DNA from: Sepioteuthis lessoniana
Lineage: Eukaryota; Mollusca; Cephalopoda; Myopsida; Loliginidae
Length of the DNA: 64,000 nucleotides
Reading direction: 5' to 3'
NCBI GenBank assembly: GCA_963585895.1
Contig: OY757904.1
Span: forward strand, 87,020,543-87,084,542
Part shown: positions 1-12,463 of the stretch, piece by piece
Layout: each line of letters begins with the position of its first letter
Numbering within the stretch: the stretch's first letter is position 1
Program-made: the position numbers and the translations under genes
The notes under the pieces: generated by a model
Database searches by the model: none
The model's input: only the letters and a program-made list of their open reading frames with translations
What the model was told of the DNA's origin: nothing

Positions 1-1615
1 TCCGGCAGTCTCCAAAACAGTCACCAAAAACCGATGGTCAACCCAATCGAAGGCCTTGGAGTAATCTAACCTGATCAGCGCAGCTTCTGTGCCGTCTTCT
101 ATCCCCTCTAGGAACTCACGAATCAAGTGCTGATTGTCCTGGATCGATATTCCCTTCACAGTGAAGGTCTGCTCGGGGCCGATTAGATCGCTAATGACAA
201 GCTGTAAACGATTCGCTTAAGACCCGGGCCAAAATTTTTAACTCTGTGTTAAGCAGAGTTATAGGCCTGTTATAATCTAAACCCTCCCAAACATGCCTTT
301 CTTCAGCAATGTGATCACGCCCTTGGTAACACTACCAGGGATGGCTCCCTAGGCGAACCAATGGTTGAATATATCCGTCAGAATAGGCACAAACATGTGC
401 GGCAGCCTCAAGTACGCTTTGTAGGGTAAACCATCTAGTCCTGGCGACCTGTTGAGGCCGACCTGCTTCAACGCATCACGTACTACGCGTTCAGTAATCC
501 CAACTTTGCAACTAGCCACTTCAGCCGCCCCAAGGCGGGGGAAGTCGGCAAGATAGCTGCGAAACTTCTGAAGCGGAAGATCAGGACAGCAGGCAAAGAG
601 ACCACAAAAGTGCGCTCAAAAGGCATCAGGCACCTCGCGATTCGATCGCAGCACGCGCTCATCCAGGGACTTGACGGAATCAATATACCGATTGGGAAAT
701 CTTCGCATTTCTTCCTCACGCGCAGTCGCGTTCGATTTCACAGCTTGGTTGAGAACTCTTTTAAACATAGATCTAACTATGAATCCCTTGTAGCACTCGC
801 TACTCTCACGCTCAAGGTCCCTCCTAGCTAGCTCTACGGTTAAGGATTCCCTCCCAGCTACCGCCTGGGAAAGTATATCTTCTATAGACTTCGCCTCCTT
901 GGCCCTATCTAGGTTGAGCTGGTGACTATACTTGGTGGCGAAATATCTAATCCTATGTTTAAGAGAAGCCCACCACATATTCCTGGTAACCGCACCCACT
1001 AACGCCCATTTAATTAGGGATTACAGCCGGTGCCGGAAGTCCCGTATCTCCAGTAAGGAGGTATTGAACTTCCAGTAGCTGACCAAACTAGGCCTATTAG
1101 CGAACCACAGACTGACCCTAACAAGTTTATGGTCAGTTCACGCTATCAAGTGGAGCAACTAACGAAATCGCTATCAGCTCTTCTCACTAACACTCTGTCT
1201 AAGTAGGAACCTACTTTGGCAGAGGGCAAGCTATCTAGCCACGTCCACATCTCTCGCCAGGGTGATCCAGACGAAACCTGTCGACCAAGTCATGACGAGT
1301 CATAAGACCGACAAGGCTGCTTTCACATCTTCCCAACCTACTAGCTCCCCGCCCGACTTTACCTATCTTGGGATCAAGGATCGCATTCCAATCACCCATT
1401 AAGACTACCGACGAAAAAAGGAAACCCTTTCCACGGTGGTACTGGGCGCATAAACCGCAACCAGCTGGAACCTAAAGTTTTTAACGGCAACATCGGCCAC
1501 AACCAGACGGCCCCCGTCACCTGCAAAAGCAACGTCAGCATCAGCATGAAAGCTGCGTCCAACTAGCAAAGAGACTCCAGCACTGCTGCGGCTGCCGTAT
1601 ACTAAGAAAACGTTA
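1..1615 (-). pseudogene. Tx1-like LINE ORF2 (endonuclease and 5' part of RT), broken
   Basis: Translating the minus strand gives an APE-type endonuclease segment with the motif GDWNAILDPK near 1380-1410, then a linker (about 999-616, 127 codons open) and the start of the RT domain. RT motif A, read as RLDYSKAFDWVDH, lies at about 15-75 and keeps its catalytic Asp. The N-terminal endonuclease part is frame-shifted against the end of ORF1 near 1600-1640. In this family ORF2 nicks the target and copies the element RNA. Multiple stops (near 180-340 and 1010-1040) make this copy non-functional. Confidence 0.8.
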
Positions 1616-2410
1616 AAATCGTTCTACAGTATCCGATAGTCCGCAGTGATGATGGTGATGATTCTTTTACTGTTGTTGGTGGTTCATTTTCGGGTGTTGT
1701 TGTTACTGTTGGTGTCTTTAGAGAAGACTTCTTCCCCCACCCCCGAGTTACCTTGGTCCACCCCTCCTCTTTATTTGGGTGGTCCCCAGTTTCTCCTTTA
1801 GGGCTTCCGCTTTTAGGCGGTATAGTGACTGTGGTCACTGATGCTGTAGTCGTTATTGATGCTGTTGTTGTTGTTGTCAGCGGTGGAGATGTGGTTTTGG
1901 TAGTCTTTTGAGGGCAGGATATTGAAAAATTCCCCAGCTGTTTACAATTCCAGCATTGGGGCCTTCTACCCTCAACGACCACCGTCATCACCTGACTCTC
2001 GTACTCCAACGTATGGGGTATGGCCATAACCCCCTCTGTTCAGGCACATTGGAAACAAGTAATCACCGTGTGCTGTCCCATTTGTTGACTTGGCTTTTAT
2101 GACATCCTCCACATCGCCATAATTACTCAAGAATGCTGCCAAGACCCCCTCATTTATTTGAATGGGAACATTGCACACGGTGATTTTAATTCTTCGCCTT
2201 CCGAGATATTCTGGCTGTAGCCGGAAGTACTTTGAAGTTATATTTTCCCTGGCCAGTTTGTGGCTAATTCCTCTGATGAGAGCGTCTGCAGTAGTATTTT
2301 GCAGGAATTCCTACTGCCTTTAACAAGCCCTCAAACGTTTCCTTTTTTATATCAGCCAGTCTCCTTGACTTTAAGTCTGTCACCACAAAAGAAATTGTTT
2401 TCGGCTAGAC
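1602..2410 (-). pseudogene. Tx1-like LINE ORF1 (RNA-binding, CCHC), broken
   Basis: Two overlapping minus-strand frames (2178-1972 and 2027-1602) together read as an RRM-like start (CNVPIQINEGVLAAFLSNYG) followed by a zinc knuckle and a Ser/Thr/Pro-rich tail. The knuckle reads CWNCKQLGNFSISC, that is CX2CX4NX4C: the usual His is Asn. The tail contains a GWTKVTRGWGKKSS segment also seen in the other Tx1-like ORF1 pieces in this window (38.6-39.0 kb minus and 25.0 kb plus). ORF1 proteins of this group bind the element RNA. A frameshift near 2000 breaks it. Confidence 0.75.
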
Positions 2411-2411
2411 T

Positions 2412-3660
2412 TCATTGACGAGTTCGAGAATAGGTAAAATCCTATTCCCACCGAGAGATAACATATGCGTTAAGGAAATAAGAAGAGGACCCATTAGCAT
2501 TTTGGATTGCGTAGATATATTAATACAAGGACTCGAGGACTATATTAAGAAGAGTAAAGAAAAATTAATTACAATAACCAATTGTTGCTGTGACAATATA
2601 AGTACAAATAGGAAAACAGCAAAAACTAGAAAATAGAATTGGGAAGAAAAACAATTGTATGGATATTTCAAGCGACAAACTGATGAGATTGCACACAAGA
2701 AGACGTAGACATGGTAACAAAAGGGAAATATCTAGAAAGAAACTGAATTTCTTTGTTATGACCGATTATTAAAGGTATAAATAAATTACTCAACACGGAG
2801 ACATGAGATGCCATACAAATGTATCCAAGTCTCTGAGGAGGGTTTCCTTGGTTCAACGTACACGAAGACAGGCAGGGTGCTTACTACAGCTGCTGCTCCC
2901 CCTCTACCAGCTTAGTTCTTGATTAATATACCCTTTGGGTAAGTCTATTATTCTGGTCATAGGTGAGTCACATACAATACTCTTCTTATAGCAGCATAAA
3001 ACAACACAAGAATCGCATGTGTTGATTATGGGGAGAATACAATAAACCAGCACAGGAATACAGGCTAAGGCACGACTGAGTAGGGAAGTTGATCCATTGG
3101 GAATTGTGCAAAAGATTAAATTTTGACCATAATACCAAATGATATATACACAAACCAGAATCCGTCCCGGAGAATGCGACGCATTTTCTTAGATTTTGAA
3201 AAACTAACGGATCACCTGATCCTGGCCAGTAGATCATACCTTAGAGCTAATTACAATTATCGTCGTGTCGATTTTGATCTTCCAGGGACCGCATAATAAG
3301 AATAAAAGAAAGTGAAAAGACAGACAGATACTTGGTCTTTGGCAGAGAACTAAAAAAAAAGCTGTGGAACATGCAGGTAAGGGTGATACCAATTGTAGTT
3401 TGTCCGCTTGGAACGGTCTCCAAAGAATTAGAAAAGGGATTGGTTGCAAATCGGAGGAAGAATCGAGACTATTTAAACGACAGCATTGTTGAGATCGACC
3501 CGAATACTCAGAAGTGTTCTGTATACCTGAAGAGACTTGCAGTCACTCAGACTCTTGTGAAAGGATACAAGTTAACACTGGTGCGAAAAACTTGCAAGGA
3601 GTATAATAAGCAAAGAATGACGAATTTTTTGAGGACTTTTTATGAAACTGTTGCTATGTA
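2412..3660 (+). mobile_element. R4/Dong-type LINE, 3' portion
   Basis: The plus strand reads an end-of-RT segment (RLEDYIKKS-like, as GLEDYIKKSKEKLITIT, at 2540-2600), the YGYFKRQT motif at 2658-2680, and the 3' restriction-like endonuclease region with RRVDFDLPG at 3261-3288, then IVEIDPNTQ/ALLRSTRILR-type sequence at 3480-3530. The same order of motifs recurs at 6.8, 22.3, 23.0 and 28.9 kb. Stops and shifts occur every few tens of codons, and 2820-2980 does not match the other copies. The clade call (RLE-bearing, R4/Dong) follows from the PD-to-VDF endonuclease signature. Confidence 0.7.
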
Positions 3661-3763
3661 ACACTATGGTGGCTACGTAGATAGAAACTTGATGAATGAT
3701 GGGGTGTCTTGTGTAGACATACAGCTATATGATTTTACAGGTAAAATAAATCGATAATAAAAT

Positions 3764-3978
3764 AATCCTGGACGAGACTGATTGCATTTCACATAGCACT
3801 AATACCATTGGGAAAGGTATGATTCCAATTATTCTCCCTCCAGCTATGGGTAAATAGTAGGGCAGACTGGGCTCTTCAGTTTAGGAGAAGGAAAACTCTG
3901 AATTTAAACCTGTTAAACTACGCTTAAAAAATTGACCTTGTATCATATCCTGCCTGAGCGGAGGGGTTGGTAAATATG
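3764..3978 (+). mobile_element. 5'-truncated tRNA-derived SINE with 11-bp target duplication
   Basis: Same family as the full copy at 16834-17129: the body from 'aatcctgg' to 'gaggggttggtaaata' aligns throughout with few changes. This copy begins inside the B box, so the tRNA-like head is lost. It is flanked by the direct repeat GATAATAAAAT at 3753-3763 and 3979-3989, which marks target-primed insertion with incomplete reverse transcription. Confidence 0.85.
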
Positions 3979-3989
3979 GATAATAAAAT

Positions 3990-5639
3990 TTACAGAAGCA
4001 GCTCAAATAATTGATTTCTTAAGAATCGTGGCTTAGACAGCTATATACTTTCATACCTTCGCGTTATGGGAGAAAAAAGGTAGTAAAAATAGAATAGGTC
4101 TTTTTCGCCTCCGAATGATGGGAACTATTTGTACTTGACTTAATGAATTTAGTTAAATGCTTTTTTAACATCCATAGCAAGGGAAATTCAAGTGTTACAA
4201 ATCTCACGAGAAATTGTCTGCGATCCAATCTGTAACAAGACGTGAATAAAAGCATATTATACTTCTGGGACAACCGTTTTCATTTATTTATTGCTATCGC
4301 AACGATCAAAACTCTTACTTCACAGTCTTCTTTGATGAAATTACTCCGTGTCTTTACAATTTTGTCCTAAAGCAGTCTCCTTTCCTTGCTTTTAAGGCAA
4401 AGTGAGTGGGTCCTAACTCTGCCGACTATGTTCACAATCACAAAATATGACTAAATGCATGCTTTTTAAAAATCAATTTTAATAAGACTTTGATATTGGT
4501 GCATAATGTATCTATTTTAATTCATCAAACCAAGCAATTAGAAGTAAATTTTCTGCTAATGAGTAAAATTGTAAAACAGCCTTGAGGAGCAACCAGTCTG
4601 AGTGATGGAACATTTTGAATTGAAAACCAGAAGATGCAGTCCCTAACTCATCAAATACTACCTGGAAATAGGAGAATGTTTGCCTTTATAAAATTTACAA
4701 TAAATAAGTAGATAAATAGATATTAAAATTTCTATGGTCATACATTTGTATTAGACATTTGACTGGAAATAAAAGTGAAAACACAAAACAAGGGAGAAGA
4801 GGAAATAAGATGGTCGGAAAGATAAAATATTAATGTAACCATGACAGATATCCACTAAAATAGAATAGTCATAGCCACAAAGGAATCCTGTCACATGGAC
4901 GTGATAATGATGATGATGAGGAAAATGATATATTTGCACTTAGCACACACCTCAATAACCTTATCAGTGTTTGTACATCTTTAAAAGGATGAATTAAAAA
5001 ATGCGTGTCGCATACAGATTCTTAAATATGATACTGAAAAATAAAATTTTCTTTTAACAAAGGTTCATGAAATCTTCCCCTTCACACTAACAAAATAAAT
5101 GTTCCCTTTATCTACCAACGTTTCTTCCCTGTCAAAAGACAGATATAAGGCTAAATAGACAAAAATGTCTATGTCGCCTTTTACCTAGCAAGGCAAATAT
5201 CTATAAATACTGCACCTTGAAGCTTTCACGTATGCATGCATAAACACTTTCTTGTTCACTCTTATATATATATATATATATATCAGCAGACATTATCTCC
5301 AAAGGATATGTTTTATTTAGCAGATTTTTACAAAAAAGACATTTCTCAGAAATAAGGCCTCCAGTATGTTCATAAATTCGTGTCTATCGCATTAATCCAC
5401 GATTAACAATTTGTACAAACTATCCCTATCATTAATAAATAATTATTTATACACCAAAAATTCTTTTCATGAGAGTTCGAATTTTATTTTTTAGTACAAG
5501 TCAGACAAAATTACCATCTTAGTTGGCTAAAAATAGATTAATAATATCTTTTGTGATATCTTGAGTAAATGTAGCATTACCTGTACCTGTTCTTGAAGAT
5601 AATGTGTCATTTGAATATGGGAATTGTGATAACAACAGT
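3990..5639. other. AT-rich DNA without recognised content
   Basis: No ORF with recognisable protein similarity, no terminal repeats and no RNA gene seen. A short (TA)n tract lies at 5263-5283. Confidence 0.6.
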
Positions 5640-6160
5640 AAGCTGAGGGAGCTGCTGAACACCTTCGAAACGGTCTTCAAAAGCTTGAAAAAAAGACTGA
5701 GAAACTAGTGATCGGAGGATGACTCGATGCCGTCCAGAGCACTGCACTATTAAAATCAGTTTGAATACTTAGAAGAGTTCTTGAAGCTTCCTGTCACTAA
5801 GATTTTAGAAAAAGTCCACTGGTTGAAACTGATAAGAAAAACTCGTTATAGGAACAAGTACTGGGTGAGGAAGGTGATTGATTGGGAATTATGCAGATGA
5901 TTAAAATTTGGCCATATAGATAAATGGTGCAATCGCAAAACTATCCAAGAGAACGTGACATACAAAATTCTCTGGGATGTTGAAGTGCAAACCTGCCAGA
6001 AAAGAAAAGAAGTTGTCAAACTTGGCCGTTTAAACTGATCACAGTGAAAGTAAACAATAGCGAAAAATTAGATAAATTCTCGAACCTTCAGAGAGTTGAA
6101 AAAAGTACGGAACATGGTGTCAGTGATACCAATACCAATATTGGAGCCCATATAGAATAA
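5640..6160 (+). mobile_element. Highly decayed R4-type LINE fragments
   Basis: Short stretches resemble the R4-type 3' region: VIDWELC near 5874-5895, KFGHIDKW at about 5905-5930, ILWDVEVQT at 5970-5996 and VRNMVSVIPIPI at 6107-6145. The first piece (5640-5800) resembles the C-terminal end, so the order suggests two overlapping fragments. Reading frame is lost almost everywhere. Confidence 0.5.
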
Positions 6161-6629
6161 TAGTAGTTTTTAGATACTGTTCCCTCGGAATAAATGCAAG
6201 AATAATCACCAACATATTTTATTGTCTGAGCAAACTTGATAGAATGAGTACAAAATGAAATAAATAGAGTACATAAAAAGGTGTATGAAGAAATGTCCTT
6301 AGTGTATTTACGTGCATCTAATTCTACAAGAAATGGAAGTTTTCGGGAAAGTCGTGTTCAGTGCGACACAAGGTTTGCTGGGGACGAAAATTTCCCATGT
6401 CCAGAGGAATTGAATCAGGTCTGTTTTTTGTAAGGGAGTGAGACTTTTGCGTTCTCTTAAACACAGCGTTTACAGCGCCACCCAGCGGTCATTAGCAGAA
6501 AATTTTCGGTATAGAATGGGGGAAATCCCAAATCCACGAACCAATATCGAAAAACCAAGAAAAGAAGTTAGAAGAACAAGAAATCCAATTAAGAATTTTG
6601 ACTGTCTAAATCAACCATTCTGAGATCAG

Positions 6630-6730
6630 TTAGAATACAAAGAAGGATCCTAAAAAGCTGAGGAGACTTGGAGTTCCTCTGACTTCAGCAAAAACCTTCA
6701 GTTATAACTGGTATGAAAAACTCACAAAGA

Positions 6731-6761
<31 letters not shown>

Positions 6762-6792
6762 TATAATAATAATTATGATAATAATAATAAGG
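6630..6792 (+). mobile_element. R4-type LINE 3' terminus with (AAT)n tail
   Basis: Only the last codons and tail of an R4-type copy: RRILKS..GDLEFL.LQQKPS at 6645-6700, then GMKNSQRE at 6710-6732, directly followed by (AAT)n from 6732 to 6792. The same junction of coding end and AAT repeat occurs near 22900 and, inverted, near 20855, so the triplet repeat is the element's own tail. Confidence 0.6.
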
Positions 6793-7530
6793 ACCAATCA
6801 TATCAAAGAGCAACTCCATAAGGACCAATCATATTAAAGCAAGAATAGATAAGATGCAACAAAATGTTGTTTATGTGGTGATAGAGACGAAACGATCAAT
6901 CACATAATAAGTGAATGCAACAAATGAACACAGAAAGAGTATAAGATAAGACACGACTGCGTGGGCAAGGTGATCCATTGGAAATTGTGCAAGAAATTTA
7001 AATGTGACCATACGAGCACATGGTATATGCACAAACCGGAATGCGTCCGAGAGAATGAAACGCACAAACTCCTCTAGGATTTTAAGATACAAATTGATCA
7101 CCTAATATCAGCCAGACGACTAGACCTAGGGATAATCAACAAAAAAGAGAACTTGAAAATTGTAGACTTTGATGTCCCGGCTGAACAGAGAGTAAAATTG
7201 AAAGAAAGCGAAACGTAATATAAGTACCAAGAGAATTGAAAAAAAACAAAAACTACGGAACATGAAAGTGACGGTGATATCAATTGTAATTGGGGCTCTT
7301 GGTACAGTCACCAAGGGATTTATGAAAGAACTGGAGGACTTGAAAATAAGAGGACGAGTGGAGACCATCCAAACAGTATTATTGAGATTGGCCAGAATAC
7401 CAAGAAGAGTCCTTGGAGACTTGAGGAGAATTGCTGTCGCTCAAACTCCAGTGAGAAAGAAACGGCAAACGCTGGTGTGAACAACTCGATAAAGAGTAAC
7501 AAAAAAAAATAACAAAAAAACAATAATAAA
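6793..7530 (+). mobile_element. R4/Dong-type LINE, zinc finger and endonuclease region
   Basis: One of the better-kept 3' portions. The zinc-binding motif reads CLCGDRDETINHIISEC at 6868-6918. Downstream come WYMHKPECV (about 7020-7047), RRLDLGIINK, KIVDFDVPAE (7153-7183) of the restriction-like nuclease, and the C-terminal block with EIRGRVETIQ-like sequence (7340-7375, in shifted frames). In RLE LINEs this nuclease nicks the target site and starts reverse transcription. The proline of the nuclease PD pair is changed (LD at about 7125), an internal stop occurs at 7219, and frame shifts follow. The tail is A-rich with (AAT). Confidence 0.75.
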
Positions 7531-8455
7531 GAGGCGTGGACCCAAGCAGAAAACTCTAAGTATGGTATGGATTGACAACAAAAAGATCTTGATAGCGTAC
7601 CCAATGAATGAATTCTAAAAGTTTAAACAAAGATATCCCAAGTTTTAAAAAACATGACTGAAATGCAATGTGCAAAAGTGGCGTACGCATCTCAGATTAA
7701 TCAATGAAAAAAGGCATACACAAAATTAATTGTCTGAACATCAAAAATGAAATCTCCCCAGGAAATTCACTTTTTCCTCTTCTTTTTTGTATAATCTCTA
7801 ACCATAAAAATTAAAAGCACAGACTATGGATATACAACAACTAAAAAATAAACCACCGATTCTATTTGAAATATTTAAAGTTTTATGCTAAAATTATGAC
7901 GATCTAAAAGGTCTACAGGGCACTGTAAAGATATTTAGTGACGACATAGGGATGCAATTTAGTCTAGACAAATATGCGAAAGTCACAATTAGGAAAGTCT
8001 CGCAAATAAAGTCTAAAAGCATTACTCTAGACATAAAAACGGAAATTACATAATGATTTTAAACACAATAAAACCTATAAATACTTTGGAATTAATGAAG
8101 TGAATGGTATCAAATATACTATAAATAAAGAAGAAAAGTAGAAAAGAATTCTATAGAAAACAGAAACAAAACAGAATTGAATGCCAAAAAAAAAAAAAAA
8201 AAGAATAAAATAAAGTTATTACTGGTAACACCAGTAATGGCATACAGTTATTATATGATAAATCACACGATATCCGACCCCCCCCCCCAGATGGATACTT
8301 TTGTTAGGAAACTAATAACCTACTACAGAATGCATCACCCAAAAGCAAAGAAAAAATATCGGAAGTGGTTTAATCCAACTATAATTGACCTACAAAACAA
8401 TGACTATAAGATTAAAAGTGATACTTAGGTAGTACAACAGATTGGATGCTACAGT
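7531..8455 (+). mobile_element. Second RLE-type LINE family, RT to thumb region
   Basis: Distinct from the R4-type copies on either side. Readable blocks: GLDSVPNEW (about 7588-7614), IFSDDIGMQF-like sequence at 7930-7960, KTYKYFGINEVNGIKY at 8070-8118, and LLVTPVMAYSYYMINHTISD (8217-8276) followed by RKLITYYRMHHPKA (8304-8345). The order matches the RT core, then the thumb. A run of A at 8185-8201 and a run of C at 8279-8288 interrupt it. The piece at 21485-22010 seems to be the 5' neighbour part of the same family. Broken throughout. Confidence 0.55.
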
Positions 8456-10600
8456 TAGTAATCAAAATCGAAAAGCAAAAGAAAAAAATAATCTATTGAT
8501 AAAGAAAGCGATCAATTTATTAAATAACACAAATCTATACTGAGAGAAATAGACATAAAAGACCGTGCAAAAAGGCAGCAAAAACATAATGAAAGAAGAT
8601 ATCGTAAAAACTAATCGATAGCTGAAAATTGTTAAATTGAAAGTAGAGATAGAAAGGGATAATAGTAGCCGCACAGAAGACAATAAAGATTTAATCCACT
8701 GTAATTTCAAAAGCAACCCAAGTTTATAGAAAAAGGATAATCGAAATGTGGACATAATCTGCTAAATTCAATACAACAAACCAAAGACTTGCTGATCAAA
8801 CTAGAGTAATTTTAGAGAAAAACTGGTTTCTAACTTCGAGATACTAAAAATATGTGTGGACAGGAAAGTCGAGAAGAATGTGTTCAAGAGTGCTCTAAAC
8901 AAGCTGAAACAAAAATACCGAAAACTGAAATATTAAAGAACTCATGACCCCATCATCAATTATAACATAATGTAGAGTTAATAAGAAAAAGAAGGTTACA
9001 TAACAATCCCCAAGGAATCAGAACAAAGAAAAAGTCAAAGAAGCTATCAAAAAGGCAAATAGATGGTTAAAAACATCCCAACGGACGTCATCCAACTAAA
9101 ATGAACGATATAATTTATGCAGGTGCAAAACTAGTCAGAGATAAAATCGGCATTTCCCCCAAAACCCAAATAGAAAAACAAAATATGGATAGGAAATGAG
9201 GCTAGAAGGGGAAATATAGAAACTGCAAGAACAAGCGAAAATATCAAAGAAGGAAAAATACACAGTGTCGAAATGGAATAAAAAATCGAAAATCAACGGC
9301 AGACAAAATTTACCATACAACTCGAAGAAATAAATCAAAAGATATAGGAAAAAGAAGGGAGACTCAAAAGATAGCGGGACACCGTTCAGCAGCAGAAACA
9401 AAATAAGGAAAGAAAATTCTACCAACAAGTCGATGGAGAATGCACAAGGGCAAATCAACAACCGGATACAAAGAAAACAAAACATTTTTGGAGTAAGATA
9501 TCGGAACAGAAAAAAAAAACATAACAGAAAGCCCGAATGGATAAATAGCATGACAAATAATTACAAGGACTTGAAGAAGGCTTCGAGGTGAAAGTATAAC
9601 TGCATTCACGAAGAGCAGCACTCAAGAAAGTACCAAATTGGAAAATATCGGCCTCTGTTGGCATTCATGGATTCTGGTACCAGAAATTTACGTCTATCCA
9701 CGACAGATTGGCTCAGTCTAGAAAAAAATAGCATACCCGAATGGATGTAGAAGAAGAAAACAACAAGCTATTATATGGAAAATCCTAACCGCACAGATAA
9801 GAGAAGAAATGTATCACTCACTTGTATGCCGCGGGCTGTTTCCGGAGGGACAGAAAGGGAGCTGCAGAAGAACAAGAACAAATGAACAACTATATATAGA
9901 TCAGCACATCTTCAAAGAAATAAAAATAGGACGGAAAAATTTAACTATGGCATGAATTGACTGCAAAAATAACTATGAAAATGTACACTATATTCGATGT
10001 AAACTTCATAACAAAAGCCATAGAAAACTAGATTGGGGAATTAAGAGCAGATGGACCAACCCTTTTAGAAGCGAAAGTCTAAAGAAGCATCTTCCAGGGA
10101 CACTCATTCTCTCCCTATTACCTATAATAGAAGCGATGCCACTCAATTATATACTTAGGAAATAAATAGTGGGTTACGAATCACAAAACAAGAAAAAAAA
10201 CCACCTTATCTATACAGATGATATCAAGATATTTTCTAAAAATGAATATGAATTAAAGACTTGATACAAACATTCAGAATATGCAACCACAAAATAGGAA
10301 TGAAATTTGGCATTGGGAGGTGTTGCCGTACGGATAATGAAAAGTGAGAAAAAAAGGTATTGAACTGCCAAATCGGAAAATTATCGGAACGCTTGGATAG
10401 AAGGAATATTACAAATACCTGGGAATACTGGAAGTGGACACGAAAAGAACAAGAAAACTTCTCGAAACGAAACTTTGTACCTCAAATCTCATCGGGATGA
10501 TAAACGCCAGGGCAGTCCCCACTGTAAGATACTCTGGACCATTCTTGAAATAGACAAAATGACCAATGTGACACTATGAGTTGGATATATGCACATACAT
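8456..10600 (+). mobile_element. R4/Dong-type LINE, RT region
   Basis: This fragment holds the 5' and RT parts that are missing from the neighbouring 3'-only copies. Blocks seen: NDIIYAGAKLVRDKIG at 9102-9150 (pre-RT), ILTAQIREEMYHSLVCRGLF at 9780-9840 followed by EGQKG, YIDQHIFKE at about 9893-9920, and the catalytic box HLIYTDDIKIF at 10204-10236, where the YxDD Asp pair is intact. After AVPTVRYSGPFLK (10512-10553) the frame ends at a stop and a CA/GT-rich microsatellite. Long open frames on the opposite strand (for example 9135-9551) are shadows of this AT-rich RT sequence. Confidence 0.7.
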
Positions 10601-10712
10601 GTATACACACGTGTGTGTGTGTACCCATACATGTGTGCGTATGTGTGTATATATATACGCCGCACACACACGCACACCTACACACACACATATACATACA
10701 TATATATGTGAC
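10595..10712. repeat. Compound CA/GT/TA microsatellite
   Basis: Mixed tract: ACACGTGTGTGTGTGT, then GTGTGTATATATATACG, then CACACACGCACACC and CACACACATATACATACAT. GT-rich and CA-rich arms are partly complementary, so the strand can fold back on itself. Confidence 0.9.
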
Positions 10713-12463
10713 AAAATGAGTTAGATTCGGCCTGGGTATCAAATTTCAAATGTTAGGAAAATCCATTAACTAGATTAAGGAAATCTAGATTAGAAAATGT
10801 TTATACATATGGCCACGGGTATGGGTAAGTGTTAAGTACTTGTCGGATACTGGTAAAAAACTTAAAAGGATCTTAATTTAATGTCCATGTATCGGAGACG
10901 CCCAGGCTAGGAAATATTTTTATGTCTAGTTTTTTTAAGAGAGAAATGCCCCCCCAAGTTACGGGTTTATTCGTGGGTGTCCCTTGGTCGGAAATAATAA
11001 TGAAACATTCTGTATATATACAGGTGCGTTTTGGGTCCTAGCAGACTTAGTTTGGGTTCGAGGAAAGTTGATTAGGCCGGAACAAGAAACAACGAACAGC
11101 GAGATTACCAGCCGGACCCAATTAGTAAAGATAATCTTTTGCCAGCCGAAACTCAAACTAGAACTAATTATCCATAAAGTGTTGCACGCTTTCCATCCTC
11201 CCTTGGCGTTTTAACCACGAAGTTGTTGTGTTTTTGCTCTTTTCCCTGTGAACCTGACTCTCGCTCGCTCCGGCCACACATAAGTTCTCGACGTGGAGTT
11301 AGTAACTTATGCAACGAACTGCAGAGGTGGGTATTCTCACACTAATGGATTCTGTATATATGATAATTTACTGTAATACAGGTATATTACATCTACATTT
11401 ACATGCAATCTTATTTTCCGTTATTGTATATACGTAGGTATTTGTGTAGGGGAGAGAGAGGGGAGAGTGAGAGAGAGAGAGAGTAAGAGAGAGACAGAGA
11501 ATTCATGAACTTACCTTTATAGAAAGTAAGGTCAGTTGTAAAAAATTGTGTCGTACTGATCTTCAAAATTTGGGAACCAGCATGCTTTGAAAAACAACGT
11601 TTAAACTCCTGGATTTTATTTGAATTCGAAAAATCACTTCTGGGACAAATGAGAAATACGTAACTACTTTAGTTTTGAGGCTGACTAAAATGTAACTTTA
11701 TGCTTAGTCTTGTACTGCAGCAGGTCACAAGTGTGGGATACCCAGTGAGAATATAACTGACAACAGAAATAAGAGACTGCATGAGAACTTTTTGCAAACG
11801 ACGATTTCAAGCTTTACTTTACTTAGTTATTAGTTGCTGTATCTGTCAGCCTGTGTTAGAACCTCATTTTCAAAGAATTTTCAGTGTATTGGTACAGTTA
11901 ATTTTTAAACCTTGATACTGGTACAGTCGATTTCGAAATCTTGATTTCTATCTCTCATTGATCAATATGAATTCTGATGAGCACTCGTCTAAAGACTGTT
12001 CTTTGAAAACATGAAAGACTGTTAAATACGCGTCAGTGTCTAACATGGGTGAAATGATAGTTAGGCAAATTAGGCTATTGGCTCCTTAGCCCAAACAATC
12101 TTACAATCCATTTCTACCGGTATATGCTATCTTAATCAAAAATTGTCTCTAAAACTCCACGTCTCAAAAAATACAGAGAAATATACTGGGGCTACTTATT
12201 TTCAGAGATATAAAGAATCATTGAGAAAATATCTTGTAGATTAGATTAACAAGCGAAAGTTCATTATGTTCAAACGTTTTAGTCATAACTCATTGAATCA
12301 TTTTAAAAATACAGTTTTGCTACTTGAGCCCCTTAGAATTTGTGTCTTCTGCTATTGCCCGATCTCCTAACCACTCACTCGATCGATAGATGGATTGCTT
12401 GACTAATGCAGTTATATTACATTAGTTTTGTTTCGATTATTTTCAAGAATAAAATCCTGATAT
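10713..12463. other. Unannotated AT-rich DNA
   Basis: No recognisable ORF or terminal repeats. A purine (GA)n tract lies at 11449-11500. The 76-codon plus frame at 10984-11214 shows no motif that I know. Confidence 0.6.

Larger units (their letters stand above)
1..2410 (-). mobile_element. Tx1-like LINE copy 1, cut by window start
   Basis: A minus-strand non-LTR retrotransposon running from an ORF1-like region near 2410 down through an apurinic-type endonuclease and the first part of the reverse transcriptase, where the window ends. Its first bases match 35950 onward of the second copy (34-39 kb) with about four differences in sixty, and the match continues through roughly 1600. Several frameshifts and stops break both ORFs. 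Assignment to the Tx1/L1 group rests on the order CCHC ORF1, GDWN endonuclease, RT. The rest of the RT and the 3' end lie outside the window. Confidence 0.85.

Noticed and set aside
9135-9551. 138-codon minus frame rich in Phe, Leu and Ser, membrane-protein-like
   Set aside because: It is the antisense of the A-rich R4-type RT sequence on the plus strand. T-rich complement DNA yields such hydrophobic frames by chance.
10482-10742. Cys-rich small protein resembling a secreted peptide
   Set aside because: The Cys/Val/Tyr-rich stretch comes from a CA/GT/TA microsatellite on the minus strand and lacks a signal peptide or conserved cysteine framework.
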